A stretch of 64,000 bases of DNA from Bacteroidales bacterium. Its GTDB lineage: Bacteria; Bacteroidota; Bacteroidia; Bacteroidales; VadinHA17. Below are positions 38,113 to 48,740 of this stretch, piece by piece. Location: positions 186,001 through 250,000 of the forward strand of contig JADKBK010000003.1 in NCBI GenBank assembly GCA_016715075.1, written 5' to 3'. A program made the position numbers and the translations under genes. Every line of letters starts with the position of its first letter. The first letter of the stretch is position 1. The notes under the pieces are model-generated. The model was not told the origin of the DNA and ran no database searches. It was given only the letters and a program-made list of their open reading frames with translations.

Positions 38113-40800
38113 ATGCTTTTAACTAAATTACATATTCCAGCCGCTGGATATAATATTGTTCACAGATCTGGACTATCTGAGAATCTGAACGTTGGGCTGT
38201 CACGAAAGCTGATACTTGTCTCTGCTCCTGCCGGATTTGGCAAAACCACCATGGTAAGCGACTGGATTGCTCAAACTAAGATCCCCGCTGCATGGTTATC
38301 ACTCGACAGCGGGGATAATGATCCTGCTGTTTTTTTAAGCTACATAATTTCTGGAATTCAAAGTATTCATTCAGGCTTCGGGCATGGTGCTCAGGTATTA
38401 TTAAATTCACCCAATGCTCCATCTGTCGAATCAATTATAACATTGTTAATCAATGAAATACTCAATATCCCCCGGAATTTTATTTTAGTCCTCGACGATT
38501 TTCATTTGATCAATAGCAGCGAGGTACTGAAACTGGTAGCTTATTTGTTAGAGCATATCCCCGGAAATATCCATATTGTAATCCTGACCCGTTCTGACCC
38601 TGCGCTGTCAGTTTCAAGATTAAGAAGTCAACATCAGTTGGTTGAGTTACGTTCCTCCGATCTTAGTTTTTCAGCAAATGATATTTCAATACTATTCAAT
38701 AAAAAGCTGAAATTAGGTTTATCTGTTGACGATGTTTATTCTCTTGAATCCAAAACCGAAGGCTGGATTGCCGGTTTGCAGCTGACAGCCATTTCAATGA
38801 AAGATCGTGAAGATATTTCTGAATTCATTCAGGATTTAAAAGGCGACAACCGCTACATAATGGATTACCTGATGGAGGAGGTACTGAAGGTCCAGACAGA
38901 TGAAATCAAAGAATTTTTACTGCAAACATCCTCTCTCGGGCAGATGTCGGCTCCTTTATGCAATGCTGTTTTGAACAGAAATGACAGCCAGTCAATTCTT
39001 GAAACCCTTGAAAAAAATAACATGTTTGTTATTCCATTAGATACGGAGAGGACCTGGTACAGATATCATCATCTGTTTGCAGATTTATTAAAACAGAGGC
39101 TTCGTTCGCGGAATCAGGAGGAGGTCATTGAACTGAGCAATAAAGCATGCAATTGGTTTGAACAACACGACATGTTTGATTTTGCCATTGAACATGCTTT
39201 GTCAATAAAAAACCATAATAAAAGCATTCAACTGATTGGCAAAGTGGTTGAGGAGATGTGGGAAAATGGACGACATTCTGTTATTTTGAAATATGGCGAT
39301 ATTTTACCTGATGAATTGATAAAAACAAATAATGAATTCTGCCTATACTATTCATGGATATTGATATCAACCGGCCAGATACAAAAAGCTGAACCATTTT
39401 TAGAAAGCGCCAGACTGAAAACAACGGAAGCAATACAGGAAAGTGATCCAGCAAGCGTCAAAATTCAATACTATAAGAAACTGCTGGGGAAAATATCCGT
39501 TGCATTTGCCTATCTGAATTCTTATGAAGAGCACTCTGAAAAAACTTTCGATTCATGCAAAACTGCACTTGAAAACTTATCAGAAGATGATCCATTGTGG
39601 TATAGCTGGGCATGGTTCTCTTATGGTATAGCCTATTTTTCCAATGGCGATTTATTTAGAAGCTTTGATGCTTTTCAAAAAGCATTCGAGTACGGGAAAA
39701 AATCAGGCAATGTTTATCTGATAACTACTATTATCTCGCGAATGGCCGAAGCTGAACAACAATTTGGCCATTATAAATCTGCCTATCAAAAATGTTCCGA
39801 ACTCCTTACCCTTATGAGAGATAAAGGCTATGATAAAATTACAAAAACAGATTGGAGATTTACCAGCGTGTATTTGAATATGGCATATACTCATTATATG
39901 TGGGCAGAATTTGATAAAGCTTATGAAAATGTGAACGTTGCATATAGCCTGAGCAAAAAAGGAAGCGATATAATGCTTGATGCATCAGTACTATTATTCT
40001 ATTCATTTATACAATACGAACGTGGTGAATTGTTGGATTCCGAAGAAAAAATCAATGCAGCAGAAGAGTTAATTAAGCAAAATGAGGTGTCACCTTACTT
40101 TAAATATGCAATTGTTACCTGGAAACTTGCAAGGTTTGTTAAACTAAAAAAATATGTTCAGGCAAATGATTTAGTCAGGAACTACGATCTGGCAGCCGGA
40201 AATGATATTTCACATGTAAATGAAGCGATCTATCTCATCTTTGTCAGATTATTAATTGCAGAAGCTAAACTATCAGAAGCGGAAACTGTACTTACAAAAC
40301 TTCATACCATAATAATTCAGTCAGGGGAAACCGGACCTATGATCGATCTTAAAATTTCATATGCCATTTTCTATAAAACGCAAAGAAATCATCAAAAAGC
40401 AATAGCAAATTTAATGGAGGCTATGGAATTGGCCGCTGAGGAAAATCTGATCGGCTTCTTCCTTTTTTGTATCGATGAAGCAGGAGATCTTTTTAAAGAA
40501 ATATTTAAAATACTGACTATCTCAGAAACTAATATTTCTGTAAGTTTTATTGATAATTTCAAGATCGCTCTGGAAAAAAGAAATAAACGTAACAAAACAA
40601 ATCCTGATGCTGGGTTAAGCACCCGTGAACTCGATGTACTTAAACTTATTGCCAAAGATTTAACTAACCAGGAAATAGCTGATAAGCTGTTTGTTTCATT
40701 GCAAACAGTAAAAACGCATGTAAAAAATGTCCTTCTTAAATTAGAAGTTGATTCCCGGGTACAAGCTGTGACTAAAGCAAAAGAGCTTGGAATATTATAA
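38113..40800 (+). CDS. MalT-like (LAL) LuxR-family transcriptional regulator A
   Basis: 895 aa. N-terminal STAND ATPase: Walker A APAGFGKTT (38-46), Walker B FILVLDDFHLI, sensor-like VILTRSDPALSVSRLR. The middle (~340-800) is helical with TPR-like repeats that normally bind the inducer. The C-terminal LuxR HTH starts near 830 (LSTRELDVLKLIAKDLTNQE, then VKTHVKNVLLKLEVDSR). MalT-type proteins oligomerise on ATP and ligand binding and activate transcription. It is closely similar to the regulator at 45875, and a strong terminator follows. The ligand is unknown. Confidence 0.93.
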   Translation: MLLTKLHIPAAGYNIVHRSGLSENLNVGLSRKLILVSAPAGFGKTTMVSDWIAQTKIPAAWLSLDSGDNDPAVFLSYIISGIQSIHSGFGHGAQVLLNSPNAPSVESIITLLINEILNIPRNFILVLDDFHLINSSEVLKLVAYLLEHIPGNIHIVILTRSDPALSVSRLRSQHQLVELRSSDLSFSANDISILFNKKLKLGLSVDDVYSLESKTEGWIAGLQLTAISMKDREDISEFIQDLKGDNRYIMDYLMEEVLKVQTDEIKEFLLQTSSLGQMSAPLCNAVLNRNDSQSILETLEKNNMFVIPLDTERTWYRYHHLFADLLKQRLRSRNQEEVIELSNKACNWFEQHDMFDFAIEHALSIKNHNKSIQLIGKVVEEMWENGRHSVILKYGDILPDELIKTNNEFCLYYSWILISTGQIQKAEPFLESARLKTTEAIQESDPASVKIQYYKKLLGKISVAFAYLNSYEEHSEKTFDSCKTALENLSEDDPLWYSWAWFSYGIAYFSNGDLFRSFDAFQKAFEYGKKSGNVYLITTIISRMAEAEQQFGHYKSAYQKCSELLTLMRDKGYDKITKTDWRFTSVYLNMAYTHYMWAEFDKAYENVNVAYSLSKKGSDIMLDASVLLFYSFIQYERGELLDSEEKINAAEELIKQNEVSPYFKYAIVTWKLARFVKLKKYVQANDLVRNYDLAAGNDISHVNEAIYLIFVRLLIAEAKLSEAETVLTKLHTIIIQSGETGPMIDLKISYAIFYKTQRNHQKAIANLMEAMELAAEENLIGFFLFCIDEAGDLFKEIFKILTISETNISVSFIDNFKIALEKRNKRNKTNPDAGLSTRELDVLKLIAKDLTNQEIADKLFVSLQTVKTHVKNVLLKLEVDSRVQAVTKAKELGIL

Positions 40801-40857
40801 AATTCTCTCAGGATCGCCGTTCCCAGGTTAAACTGTTTAATTAAAATCACTCTATCG

Positions 40858-40884
40858 AATCACTCTCAGGAGTGATTTTTTTTT
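40858..40884 (+). terminator. Intrinsic terminator after regulator A
   Basis: Stem AATCACTC/GAGTGATT with a 4-nt loop and a run of Ts (40876-40884). The corresponding hairpin after regulator B at 48668 has the same position and a related stem. Confidence 0.8.
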
Positions 40885-40928
40885 GAAGGGTCTATCCGAC
40901 CTTTGTTATGAATCAAATCATTCAGAAT

Positions 40929-41132
40929 ATGAAAGGCATGACTAAAATAACAATACAGGGACACCTTGACAGAAAATGGAAGAGCAGTTTTGAAGGCATG
41001 AAGATCAGTTATGAGGGTGACAATACCATTATTACAGGAAACTTTAAGGATGAAGCACATATGCATGGAATTTTAAATATCATAAGGGATTTAAACATAA
41101 AGCTATTATCAATAAACCCCACTGAAAAATAG
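40929..41132 (+). CDS. Small conserved protein of the regulator cassette, copy A
   Basis: 67 aa from the ATG at 40929, chosen by alignment of the upstream DNA with copy B; ATGs at 40908 and 40938 are in frame. Shared with copy B: GxL..KWK..F.GM, GD.TI..GN.KDEA, HGIL..IRDLN..LLS.NP. The pattern suggests a beta-beta-beta-alpha fold. I recall related small proteins (G-x-L-D...W-x-x-W, then DQA.LHG.L..IRDL) in Actinobacteria and Chloroflexi near LuxR-type genes, function unknown. It follows the terminator of regulator A and precedes the barrel gene by 38 nt. Confidence 0.72.
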   Translation: MKGMTKITIQGHLDRKWKSSFEGMKISYEGDNTIITGNFKDEAHMHGILNIIRDLNIKLLSINPTEK

Positions 41133-41170
41133 AATGAAAAAAATTAATTACTAATTAAAATCAGACAAAA

Positions 41171-41815
41171 ATGAAAAAGTTAATTTCAACATCATTAATG
41201 ATTACAGTGTTCACAACACTGGCATTAAGTCAAAGCCTTAACAGAACAGAAAAGGGTACCTTCAAAGGCACGGTGCCTGACTACAAATTTTCAGTAAACA
41301 CTACCTATCTGATATTCGCTAATTTTGGTCCGGAAGAAACAAATACGCACCATTACGAGTTTCATTTTGGATATAAAATTACAGCTAAAGATAAGATCGG
41401 AATTAAGGCAGCCACATGGAGCCTTTTTGCACCTATGGGTATTCCCTGGGGCCCGTATTTAATGAATGAAAGTGAATCATATCCCGGCAGAATCAGAGAA
41501 AGTGGCATAGGTTTTACATATCAACGTATTCTTTGGAAAGGATTATTCACTTCAATAGAGATTTTACCACTTAAGAAAACTTATTTCGACGAAACGAAGA
41601 AAAAGACAGGTGATGGTTTTAAATTATATACTTCTTATCACCTTGGTTACTATATACCCCTGTTTAAAAACAGATTATTTCTTGAACCTCAGATTCATTG
41701 CAATTATTGGCCAATTGACACTAAAGGTCCGCAAGGGTTTGAAGAGATGGAAAATAAATGGAATAACAAGTATTTTCTTTTTGAACCCAATATATATATA
41801 GGGGTCAATTTTTAA
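41171..41815 (+). CDS. Outer-membrane-type beta protein of the regulator cassette, copy A
   Basis: 214 aa with signal peptide MKKLISTSLMITVFTTLALSQ. The mature part alternates amphipathic strands (HHYEFHFGYKITAKDKIGIK; ESGIGFTYQRILWKGLFTSI; LFLEPQIHCNYWPIDTKG) and ends in an aromatic residue (YIGVNF), as expected for a small outer-membrane barrel. Copy B at 48975 shares the signal sequence and the YQR.LWK.LFT and FEP.....F blocks. It probably forms an operon with the small protein upstream. Confidence 0.75.
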   Translation: MKKLISTSLMITVFTTLALSQSLNRTEKGTFKGTVPDYKFSVNTTYLIFANFGPEETNTHHYEFHFGYKITAKDKIGIKAATWSLFAPMGIPWGPYLMNESESYPGRIRESGIGFTYQRILWKGLFTSIEILPLKKTYFDETKKKTGDGFKLYTSYHLGYYIPLFKNRLFLEPQIHCNYWPIDTKGPQGFEEMENKWNNKYFLFEPNIYIGVNF

Positions 41816-41861
41816 AGAAAATGAAGTCCGTTTTCTGATGCATCCTGTCCGGCATAACCAT

Positions 41862-41885
41862 TTATCACATTAATTGACCGCTCAT
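41862..41885 (+). promoter_or_regulatory. Shared upstream motif, copy 2
   Basis: TTATCACATTAATTGACCGC is followed by TCAT, 117 nt before the second reductase start (42002). It matches 36905-36928 at 20 or more of 24 positions. Confidence 0.5.
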
Positions 41886-42001
41886 CATATTATCCTTTGA
41901 TTAAAGATGTTACTTTATTTCCTTTGAGGAATATACACAAAAAACATATAAAGATGAAAGAATTCGAAGAGGATGTCAGTACTCTAAAAACAAAGGAAAA
42001 G

Positions 42002-42993
42002 ATGAAAGCCATTGTATATAATAAAAAAAACTATCCCGAAAAACTTGTCTGTTGCGAGATTGACAAACCTGTTCCAAATGACAACGAGGTTTTAATTAAA
42101 GTACATGCAGTCTCACTTAACGCGGCAGATTATCGTTCAATGAAAATGGGATTGATTCCGGCAGGAAAAATATTCGGGGCAGACATTGCTGGCAGGGTCG
42201 AGAAAGCAGGCAAAAATATTTCCTTATTTAAGCCGGGAGATGAAGTGATGGGCGATCTTGCCAGCTTTGGGTTTGGAGGTCTTGCTGAATATGTCACAGC
42301 TCCTGAAAAAGCATTGATAATCAAACCCAGGCCGGTTTCGTTTGATGATGCAGCTGCATTACCAATAGCTGCAATGACAGCTCTTCAGGCTTTACGTGAT
42401 AAAGCCTGCATCCAAAAGGGGCAGAAAGTACTTATTATTGGAAGCTCCGGCGGTGTCGGAACCTTTGCTGTCCAGCTTGCCAAATATTACGGAGCTGAAG
42501 TGACCGGAGTATGCAGTTCAAAAAATGTTCAGCAAACTTTATCTCTTGGTGCGCATTATGTTATCGATTACACCAAAGAGAAATTCACTAAAAAGGAAAC
42601 AGGTATGACATCATTCTGGGAATTAATGGAAATTATCCGTTAATAGCCTGCAAAAAGGCCCTGGCTAAACATGGAATATATGTCATGGTTGGTGGTTCTC
42701 TGTCACATATCTTTAAATCACTGGTTTTTGGCCGGATCTTATCCTTCGGATCAAAGAAAATGAAGTCATTAGCTGCAAAAGCAAGCAAACCTGACCTGGA
42801 GTTGCTGGCAAAACTTATGGAACAGGGTATCATTAAACCTGTTATTGACCGGTGCTATTCGCTTGAGATGACAGCAGATGCAATTAATTATTTAAAGCAG
42901 GGACACTCGCCAGGCAAAGTTATTATAAATATAGATCCAAAAATAAATTATGAACAGATTGCACGGGCTATTGAACTGATCTGCCTTTCATAA
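42002..42993 (+). pseudogene. Medium-chain NAD(P)-dependent reductase, one frameshift
   Basis: The intended product is about 330 aa and starts MKAIVYNKKNYPEKLVCCEI; in-frame ATGs at 41954 and 41897 are less family-like. GroES-like domain, then QKVLIIGSSGGVGTFAVQLAK. The frame breaks at 42589-42600 (AAAAAGGAAAC): one extra A joins VIDYTKEKFTKK to RYDIILGINGNYPLIACKKA in the next frame. The C-terminal part ends with DRCYSLEMTADAINYLKQGH. As written, translation stops at 42643. Confidence 0.83.
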
Positions 42994-43108
42994 TGTTTTA
43001 TGTTTCGTTCACCACTGCGGAAACATACCGGGAAATGTAGTGAACACTGTAACGTAATAATTCTTAATATGCACCCGGAAATTTAACTTTAATATAAAAT
43101 TGACCAAA

Positions 43109-43771
43109 ATGAAAAAAATTATCAAATTCGGAGAAGATGTTGAAGGTTACAATATCCCTGTTTTAAACGAGCGGGAAATAAGGGCAGCCGCAGGAATCCT
43201 TTTTCTGGCTACATTCCTTTCCTTAATGTTCATTCTGTTTAAAGGGAATTTTGTACCGATAAAGTATGTAATTATCATTTTCCTTACAGATTTTATTATA
43301 CGGGTTTTTATAAATCCTAAATTCTCACCTACCCTGATTCTTGCCCGTCTGATTGTAAGGAATCAAACCCCTGAATATGTCGGAGCTGCTCAAAAAAAGT
43401 TTGCCTGGATAATTGGCGTGGTATTGGCAGGCACGATGTTCATATTTTTTATCATCGTAAATGCATATAGCCCGATTACAGGTATTATCTGTCTTATCTG
43501 CCTTATCTTCCTGTTCTTTGAATCGGCTTTTGGAATATGTCTGGGATGCAAGTTTTATCCTCTCTTCTTTAAAGATAAAGTCCAATACTGCCCCGGGGAA
43601 GTTTGCGATGTAAAAAACAAACAGGATATTCAGAAAACATCAAAAAGTCAGATCTTTATCTTGCTGATCTGTATCGCATTAGTTTTTCTTAGTGTTGATC
43701 TGTTTAATGAGAAGTTCAGCGAAAAACCATACGATTTGTTTGGAATTAATAATTCTGCTCAAACCAAATAA
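43109..43771 (+). CDS. DUF4395-like integral membrane protein
   Basis: 220 aa from the ATG at 43109 (a second ATG at 43100 adds three residues). Four or five membrane helices (AAGILFLATFLSLMFILF, IIIFLTDFIIRVFI, WIIGVVLAGTMFIFFIIV, ICLICLIFLFFESAFG, IFILLICIALVFLSVDLF). The NEREIRAAA start and the FGICLGCKFYPL motif fit DUF4395, whose role is unknown. A CPGEVC pair in the cytoplasmic loop adds two more Cys. The stop is 12 nt before the next reductase, so the two are likely co-transcribed. Confidence 0.75.
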   Translation: MKKIIKFGEDVEGYNIPVLNEREIRAAAGILFLATFLSLMFILFKGNFVPIKYVIIIFLTDFIIRVFINPKFSPTLILARLIVRNQTPEYVGAAQKKFAWIIGVVLAGTMFIFFIIVNAYSPITGIICLICLIFLFFESAFGICLGCKFYPLFFKDKVQYCPGEVCDVKNKQDIQKTSKSQIFILLICIALVFLSVDLFNEKFSEKPYDLFGINNSAQTK

Positions 43772-43783
43772 AAAAGAGAATAG

Positions 43784-44780
43784 ATGACAGCAATTGTATA
43801 CACTGAATACGGACTCCCTGAAGTCCTTCAGATTAAAGAAGTAGAAAAGCCAGATCCGATAGGCAATGAAGTTCTGGTTAGAGTTCGTGCTGTTTCAGTA
43901 AATTATGGTGATATCATTGCCCGGAATTTCAGGAATGTATCTACACGGGAATTCAATATGCTTCCTCTCTTTTGGATACTTGCCCGGTTTGGTTTTGGCT
44001 TCAATAAACCTAAAAAGGAAGATATTAGGAAATACATTCGCCGGGGAAATTGAATCGGTTGGAAATGAAGTAAAACAATTCAGGGAAGGGGAACAGGTTT
44101 TTGGCTATACAGGGGAAAAAATGGGAACGTATGCCGAATATCTTTGTATGCCTGAAAATGGTATAATTGCTGTTAAACCTTCAAATATGACTTTTGAAGA
44201 GGCTTCGGTTATTCCTTATGGGACATTAATGGCTTTGAATCTTCTTAAAAGGGTAAATTTACAAAAGGGGCAGAAAGTGCTAATTATTGGTGCTTCCGGC
44301 GGAATAGGGTCAGCAGCCGTGCAACTTGCAAAACATTATTTCGGTGCTGAAGTCACAGGTGTTTGTAGTACACCAGGATTAGAATTTGTGAAAAAACTGG
44401 GAGCAGATAAAGTGCTGGATTATACAAAAAAAGATTATTTACAATCCGAGGAAATATATGACCTTATCTTTGACATTTTAGGGAAAGGCTCTTTTTCAAA
44501 ATACAAAAAATCCCTCAAAGAAACAGGTATTTGTTTGTTTGCAAGTTTCAAGTCGAAGAAGCTTCTTCAAATGATATGGACATCAATTAAAGGCGGAAAA
44601 AAAGTTGTCTGCAGTTTATCGATCCCGAAAACAGAAGATCTGATTTTTGTAAAAAAACTTATTGAAGAGGGAAAGATAAAGTCAATAATTGATAAATGTT
44701 TCCCATTCGGACAGACATCTGAAGCACATAAATACATCGAAGCAGGAAACAAAAAAGGCAACGTGGTAATAACGGTCTAA
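43784..44780 (+). pseudogene. Medium-chain NAD(P)-dependent reductase, one frameshift
   Basis: The intended product is about 331 aa, starting MTAIVYTEYGLPEVLQIKEV. The frame breaks at 44012-44018 (AAAAAGG): with one G removed, FNKPKK joins KILGNTFAGEIESVGNEVKQ. The Rossmann part has QKVLIIGASGGIGSAAVQLAK and the C-terminus HKYIEAGNKKGNVVITV. It is closer to the 37032 paralogue at the N-terminus. Zinc ligands are absent. A second ATG at 43905 is inside the first frame and is not a real start. Confidence 0.83.
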
Positions 44781-44891
44781 GGTTATAAAAAATAACGAAT
44801 GGACACAGCCATATATTTCTAATGTCTGCCGCTTTTTGACAATTGGGATTTTTATATTATTGCAAGCACAGTTAAATAAAATACTCTAGTC

Positions 44892-45704
44892 ATGATCAGT
44901 AATATTCGTTTCCCTTTCCGGTTTTTCTTAATAACATTTATCTGGTCATGGTTAATCTGGGCTCCGCTTGTCCTGGGCAGCCTCAAAATCATTCCCGTTT
45001 CAGATAAAATTTTGTCAGCCCTTACATTACCTGTAATAATGCTTGGAGTTTTTGGACCACTTGCAGGTGCCCTTTTTTCATTGCATCAGGAACAAGGCAA
45101 AGGTTCCTCAGGAAAATATCTTCGAAGGTTTCTTGATTTACAGTTAGGTTGGAAAGCTTACATTATTCCAATAATAATATTTGGCGGCAGTACATTCCTT
45201 ACCTGGTTTTTGCCGGAATTATTTGGTGAAAAACGGTTATCAATGTTATTACCTTCAATCTGGATGTTTATTCCATATTTATTACTAATGATCATTCTGG
45301 GCGGGGGTCAGGAAGAATTTGGATGGAGGGGATATGCTCTCCCTCTTCTTGAAAAGAAATTCGGAATATGGCTCGCAAACATGATCCTGGGCATTATTTG
45401 GGCTTGCTGGCATATCCCCTTATGGTTCATAACTGGTACAAGCCAAACCTATATGAATTTCGGAGGTTTTATTCTCCTGATGGTCGGATATTCTTTCATT
45501 CTTTCGTGGATTCTAAAAATCTCAGGCAACAGACCCTTTTCAGTTCTGTATGTTCATGGTCTTTTTAATGCTTTTATCCCGCTTATGCCACCCTTAATTT
45601 TGCAAAAAAACGTGCCACAGCCACGTTTCTGGATATGGGCAACCATGACATTATTTATCGGAATTGTAATTACTGTTTTACGTGAAAAAAAATCAATAAT
45701 CTGA
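44892..45704 (+). CDS. CPBP-family intramembrane protease
   Basis: 270 aa, about 7-8 membrane helices. CPBP (Abi) motifs: EEFGWRGYALPLLEKKFG (motif 1, Glu-Glu and Arg), WACWHIPLWF (motif 2, His), and VLYVHGLFNAF (motif 3, His/Asn). These residues form the active site of Rce1-type intramembrane endopeptidases. The substrate is unknown; bacterial members serve in peptide processing and self-immunity. It stands alone between the reductases and regulator B. Confidence 0.88.
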   Translation: MISNIRFPFRFFLITFIWSWLIWAPLVLGSLKIIPVSDKILSALTLPVIMLGVFGPLAGALFSLHQEQGKGSSGKYLRRFLDLQLGWKAYIIPIIIFGGSTFLTWFLPELFGEKRLSMLLPSIWMFIPYLLLMIILGGGQEEFGWRGYALPLLEKKFGIWLANMILGIIWACWHIPLWFITGTSQTYMNFGGFILLMVGYSFILSWILKISGNRPFSVLYVHGLFNAFIPLMPPLILQKNVPQPRFWIWATMTLFIGIVITVLREKKSII

Positions 45705-45846
45705 TATAACCAGAATACTTCAGTAACAACTCCGGAAAGAGAAAGATCCGACTGGATAATGAAGCCGGATAATCAGATCCTGTTCAATTAACATCCTTGT
45801 GTATTTAATTGCAAGACACTGATTTTCATTACTAAAAATGTATTTA

Positions 45847-45873
45847 TGATCAAAATATTTTCTAATTTGCATA
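45847..45873 (+). promoter_or_regulatory. Conserved block before MalT-like regulator, copy 2
   Basis: 23 of 27 positions equal those at 38085-38111, ending ATTTGCATA, immediately before the GTG start at 45875. Confidence 0.5.
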
Positions 45874-45874
45874 T

Positions 45875-48559
45875 GTGCTTTTAACAAAACTACATATTCC
45901 TCCTACAAGTCAGAATATAGTTCCCAGACCTGAACTTTATGAGAAATTGAACAATGGACTAACCAGGAAACTTATTCTCATTTCTGCACCTGCCGGATTC
46001 GGCAAAACAACCTTATTAAGTGATTGGATCAGCCAACAAAATATTCCAACAGCCTGGTTTTCGGTGGATAAAGCAGATAATGACCCGGTAGAATTTTTAA
46101 GTTATATTATCTCAGGAATTCAAAATATTCATAAAGAATTTGGAGAAAGTGCCCTCAGACTATTAAAATCGCCGAACAGACCAACCTGCGAATCAATTAC
46201 TGACCTGTTAATAAACGAAATACTCAACATAAAAGAGAATTTCTTATTAGTACTCGATGATTTTCACTTAATAATAGACAGGGACATCCTGGAATTAGTC
46301 TCTTATTTATTGGAACATATTTCCGGTAATATTCATATTGTAATATTGACACGGTCTGACCCCACATTACCTGTAGCCAGGCTTAGAAGTCAGAATCAGC
46401 TTGTTGAGTTGCGTTTAACTGATCTAAGCTTTTCAGCGAGTGATATTTCTATACTGTTTAATAAAAAGCTGAAATTAGGCCTGTCTGTTGATGATATTTA
46501 TTCTCTTGAAACAAAAACTGAAGGATGGATTGCAGGATTGCAGCTAACAGCCTTGTCAATGCAGGGCCGTGAACATATATCTGAATTTATTCAGTTTCTG
46601 AAAGGAGATAACCGGTATATCATGGATTATTTGATGGAAGAGGTCCTGAAAATTCAATCTGATGAAATCAAAGAATTTTTATTACAGACTTCCATACTGG
46701 AGCAAATGTCGGCTCCTTTATGTAACTCTTTATTGAACAGAAATGATAGCCAGATAATCCTTGAGACTCTGGAAATGAATAACATGTTTGTTATTCCTCT
46801 GGATGATGAAAGGAATTGGTACAGATATCATCATCTTTTTGCGGAATTACTAAGACAGAGACTTCAGCTGAGGGATAAGGATGTCATTAATGCTCTTCAT
46901 AATAAAGCCTGTGAATGGTTCGAACAGAATAATATGAATGAAATGGCCATTGGTCATTCATTGGAAATTAAGAATTACAAAAAATGTATCCAGTTATTGG
47001 GCAGGGAAGCAGAAGATATGTGGCAAAACGGAAAGCATACTGCCATCTTGAAATATGGCAGTATGCTGCCTGATGAATTGATTAAAACAAATACTGAATT
47101 CTGTTTATACTATTCCTGGATTTTAATATCATCGGGGCAGAATCAGAAAGCAGAACCATTTTTGGAGAGTGCAGAACTTAATATTAAGAAAATTATTCAT
47201 GGAGGAAATTTAACTAAAGACAATATCCAATACCACAGAAAACTACTTGGAAAGATTTCTGTAGCTTTTGCCTATCTGAAATCTAATGAAGAACATTCGG
47301 GGGATATTTATGATTACTGCAGAACAGCAATGGAAAACTTATCGGACGATGATCCATTCTGGTATAGCTGGGCCTGGTTTTCATATGGTATTGCATATTT
47401 TTCCAATGGCTCTCTGCTTGAAAGCAGCACTTCTTTTAATAAAGCCTTTGAATACAGTAAAAAATCAGGCAATATTTACCTGATATCCACCATTGCAATC
47501 AGAATGGCCGAAAATGAACAGCAGCTGGGTCATTATAAATCTGCGTTTAACAAATGCTCCGATCTGTTAGCAATAATGAAAGATAAAGGCTTTTCTGAAA
47601 TAGCAAAAGCAGAATGGACCTATGCTGCACTTTTCTTGATTATGGGGATTACAGAATTCATGTGGGCAGATCTTGACCGGGGATACGAGCATATTAAAAT
47701 TGCTTACGACCTGAGCAAAAAAGGGAAAGACATTTATCTCCGGATTTTCATATTAATGGTTTATACTGTTATGCTCCGGGAGATTGACGAAGTTGAATCA
47801 GAGATGAAATCAATTGAATTGGAAGATTTAATGAAACAAACTGACACCCATTCGTTTCTGACAACTATGTATTTTGGATGGAAAATCCATTCGTTTCTTG
47901 AAAAGGGCCAGATTGAACAGGCCAATACTTATGTTTCTGAATATGGGCTAGACCTTGACAAAAATAAATCCTATTCAAATGAAAGTGCGTATGCAGCTTA
48001 TGCTAATTTATTGCTTGCACAATCAAAATTGGATGAAGCTGAATTACTGCTCTCGGAGTTATACGTTTTGGCAGATGAAGGGAACAGGGTTGAAAAAATG
48101 ATTGGACTTAAAATTGCTTATGCAATCCTGTATAAAAAGAAAAGCAATCATGAAAAAGCAGTTGCAAATTTGATTGAGGCAATGGAAATGGCTGCGGGTG
48201 AGAATTTATTATATTACTTCCTAATGTACCGGCACCTGACGGATGATCTGTTGAAGGAGATTTTCAGGGTACAGGCAGTTACAAAAACCAAAATCCCTCA
48301 GAAGTTTTTTGATGACCTGAAGGCAGCGCTGGAGAGATGGAATAAACATAAAAAAACCAATGTCGGTATAGATTTAAGCTCCCGCGAACTCGATACACTG
48401 AAGCTTATAGCTCAGGATTTATCGAACCAGGAAGTTGCAGACAAATTATTTATTTCACTGAATACGGTCAAAACCCACCTGAAGAATATATACTCAAAAC
48501 TTGAAGTAGACAATCGCGCTAAGGCCGTTACCAGGGCCAAAGAATTAAGAATTGTCTGA
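45875..48559 (+). CDS. MalT-like (LAL) LuxR-family transcriptional regulator B
   Basis: 894 aa, with a GTG start that aligns exactly with the ATG of regulator A. Walker A APAGFGKTT, Walker B FLLVLDDFHLI, VILTRSDPTLPVARLR, then a helical TPR-like middle and a C-terminal LuxR HTH (LSSRELDTLKLIAQDLSNQE, VKTHLKNIYSKLEVDNR). It is highly similar to regulator A over the ATPase part and more divergent at ~600-820, where ligand specificity would be expected. The terminator, small protein and barrel protein follow in the same order. Confidence 0.93.
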   Translation: MLLTKLHIPPTSQNIVPRPELYEKLNNGLTRKLILISAPAGFGKTTLLSDWISQQNIPTAWFSVDKADNDPVEFLSYIISGIQNIHKEFGESALRLLKSPNRPTCESITDLLINEILNIKENFLLVLDDFHLIIDRDILELVSYLLEHISGNIHIVILTRSDPTLPVARLRSQNQLVELRLTDLSFSASDISILFNKKLKLGLSVDDIYSLETKTEGWIAGLQLTALSMQGREHISEFIQFLKGDNRYIMDYLMEEVLKIQSDEIKEFLLQTSILEQMSAPLCNSLLNRNDSQIILETLEMNNMFVIPLDDERNWYRYHHLFAELLRQRLQLRDKDVINALHNKACEWFEQNNMNEMAIGHSLEIKNYKKCIQLLGREAEDMWQNGKHTAILKYGSMLPDELIKTNTEFCLYYSWILISSGQNQKAEPFLESAELNIKKIIHGGNLTKDNIQYHRKLLGKISVAFAYLKSNEEHSGDIYDYCRTAMENLSDDDPFWYSWAWFSYGIAYFSNGSLLESSTSFNKAFEYSKKSGNIYLISTIAIRMAENEQQLGHYKSAFNKCSDLLAIMKDKGFSEIAKAEWTYAALFLIMGITEFMWADLDRGYEHIKIAYDLSKKGKDIYLRIFILMVYTVMLREIDEVESEMKSIELEDLMKQTDTHSFLTTMYFGWKIHSFLEKGQIEQANTYVSEYGLDLDKNKSYSNESAYAAYANLLLAQSKLDEAELLLSELYVLADEGNRVEKMIGLKIAYAILYKKKSNHEKAVANLIEAMEMAAGENLLYYFLMYRHLTDDLLKEIFRVQAVTKTKIPQKFFDDLKAALERWNKHKKTNVGIDLSSRELDTLKLIAQDLSNQEVADKLFISLNTVKTHLKNIYSKLEVDNRAKAVTRAKELRIV

Positions 48560-48667
48560 TTCTGAATCAGGTGATTTCTCCTTTCAGGACATAACTTAAT
48601 GAAGTATATATTCTTAAGTATTATGTCTTAATTCCGGATTCATATCCATTCTTAAAAATCACCCTCC

Positions 48668-48695
48668 AAATCACCCGTGCGGGTGATTTTTTTTT
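48668..48695 (+). terminator. Intrinsic terminator after regulator B
   Basis: Stem AAATCACCC/GGGTGATTT with a GTGC loop and a long T-run. It mirrors the hairpin after regulator A. Confidence 0.85.
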
Positions 48696-48740
48696 GTTGT
48701 ACCAGCCATACTTTTGGTCAGGATTAAATATCTGAGAATT

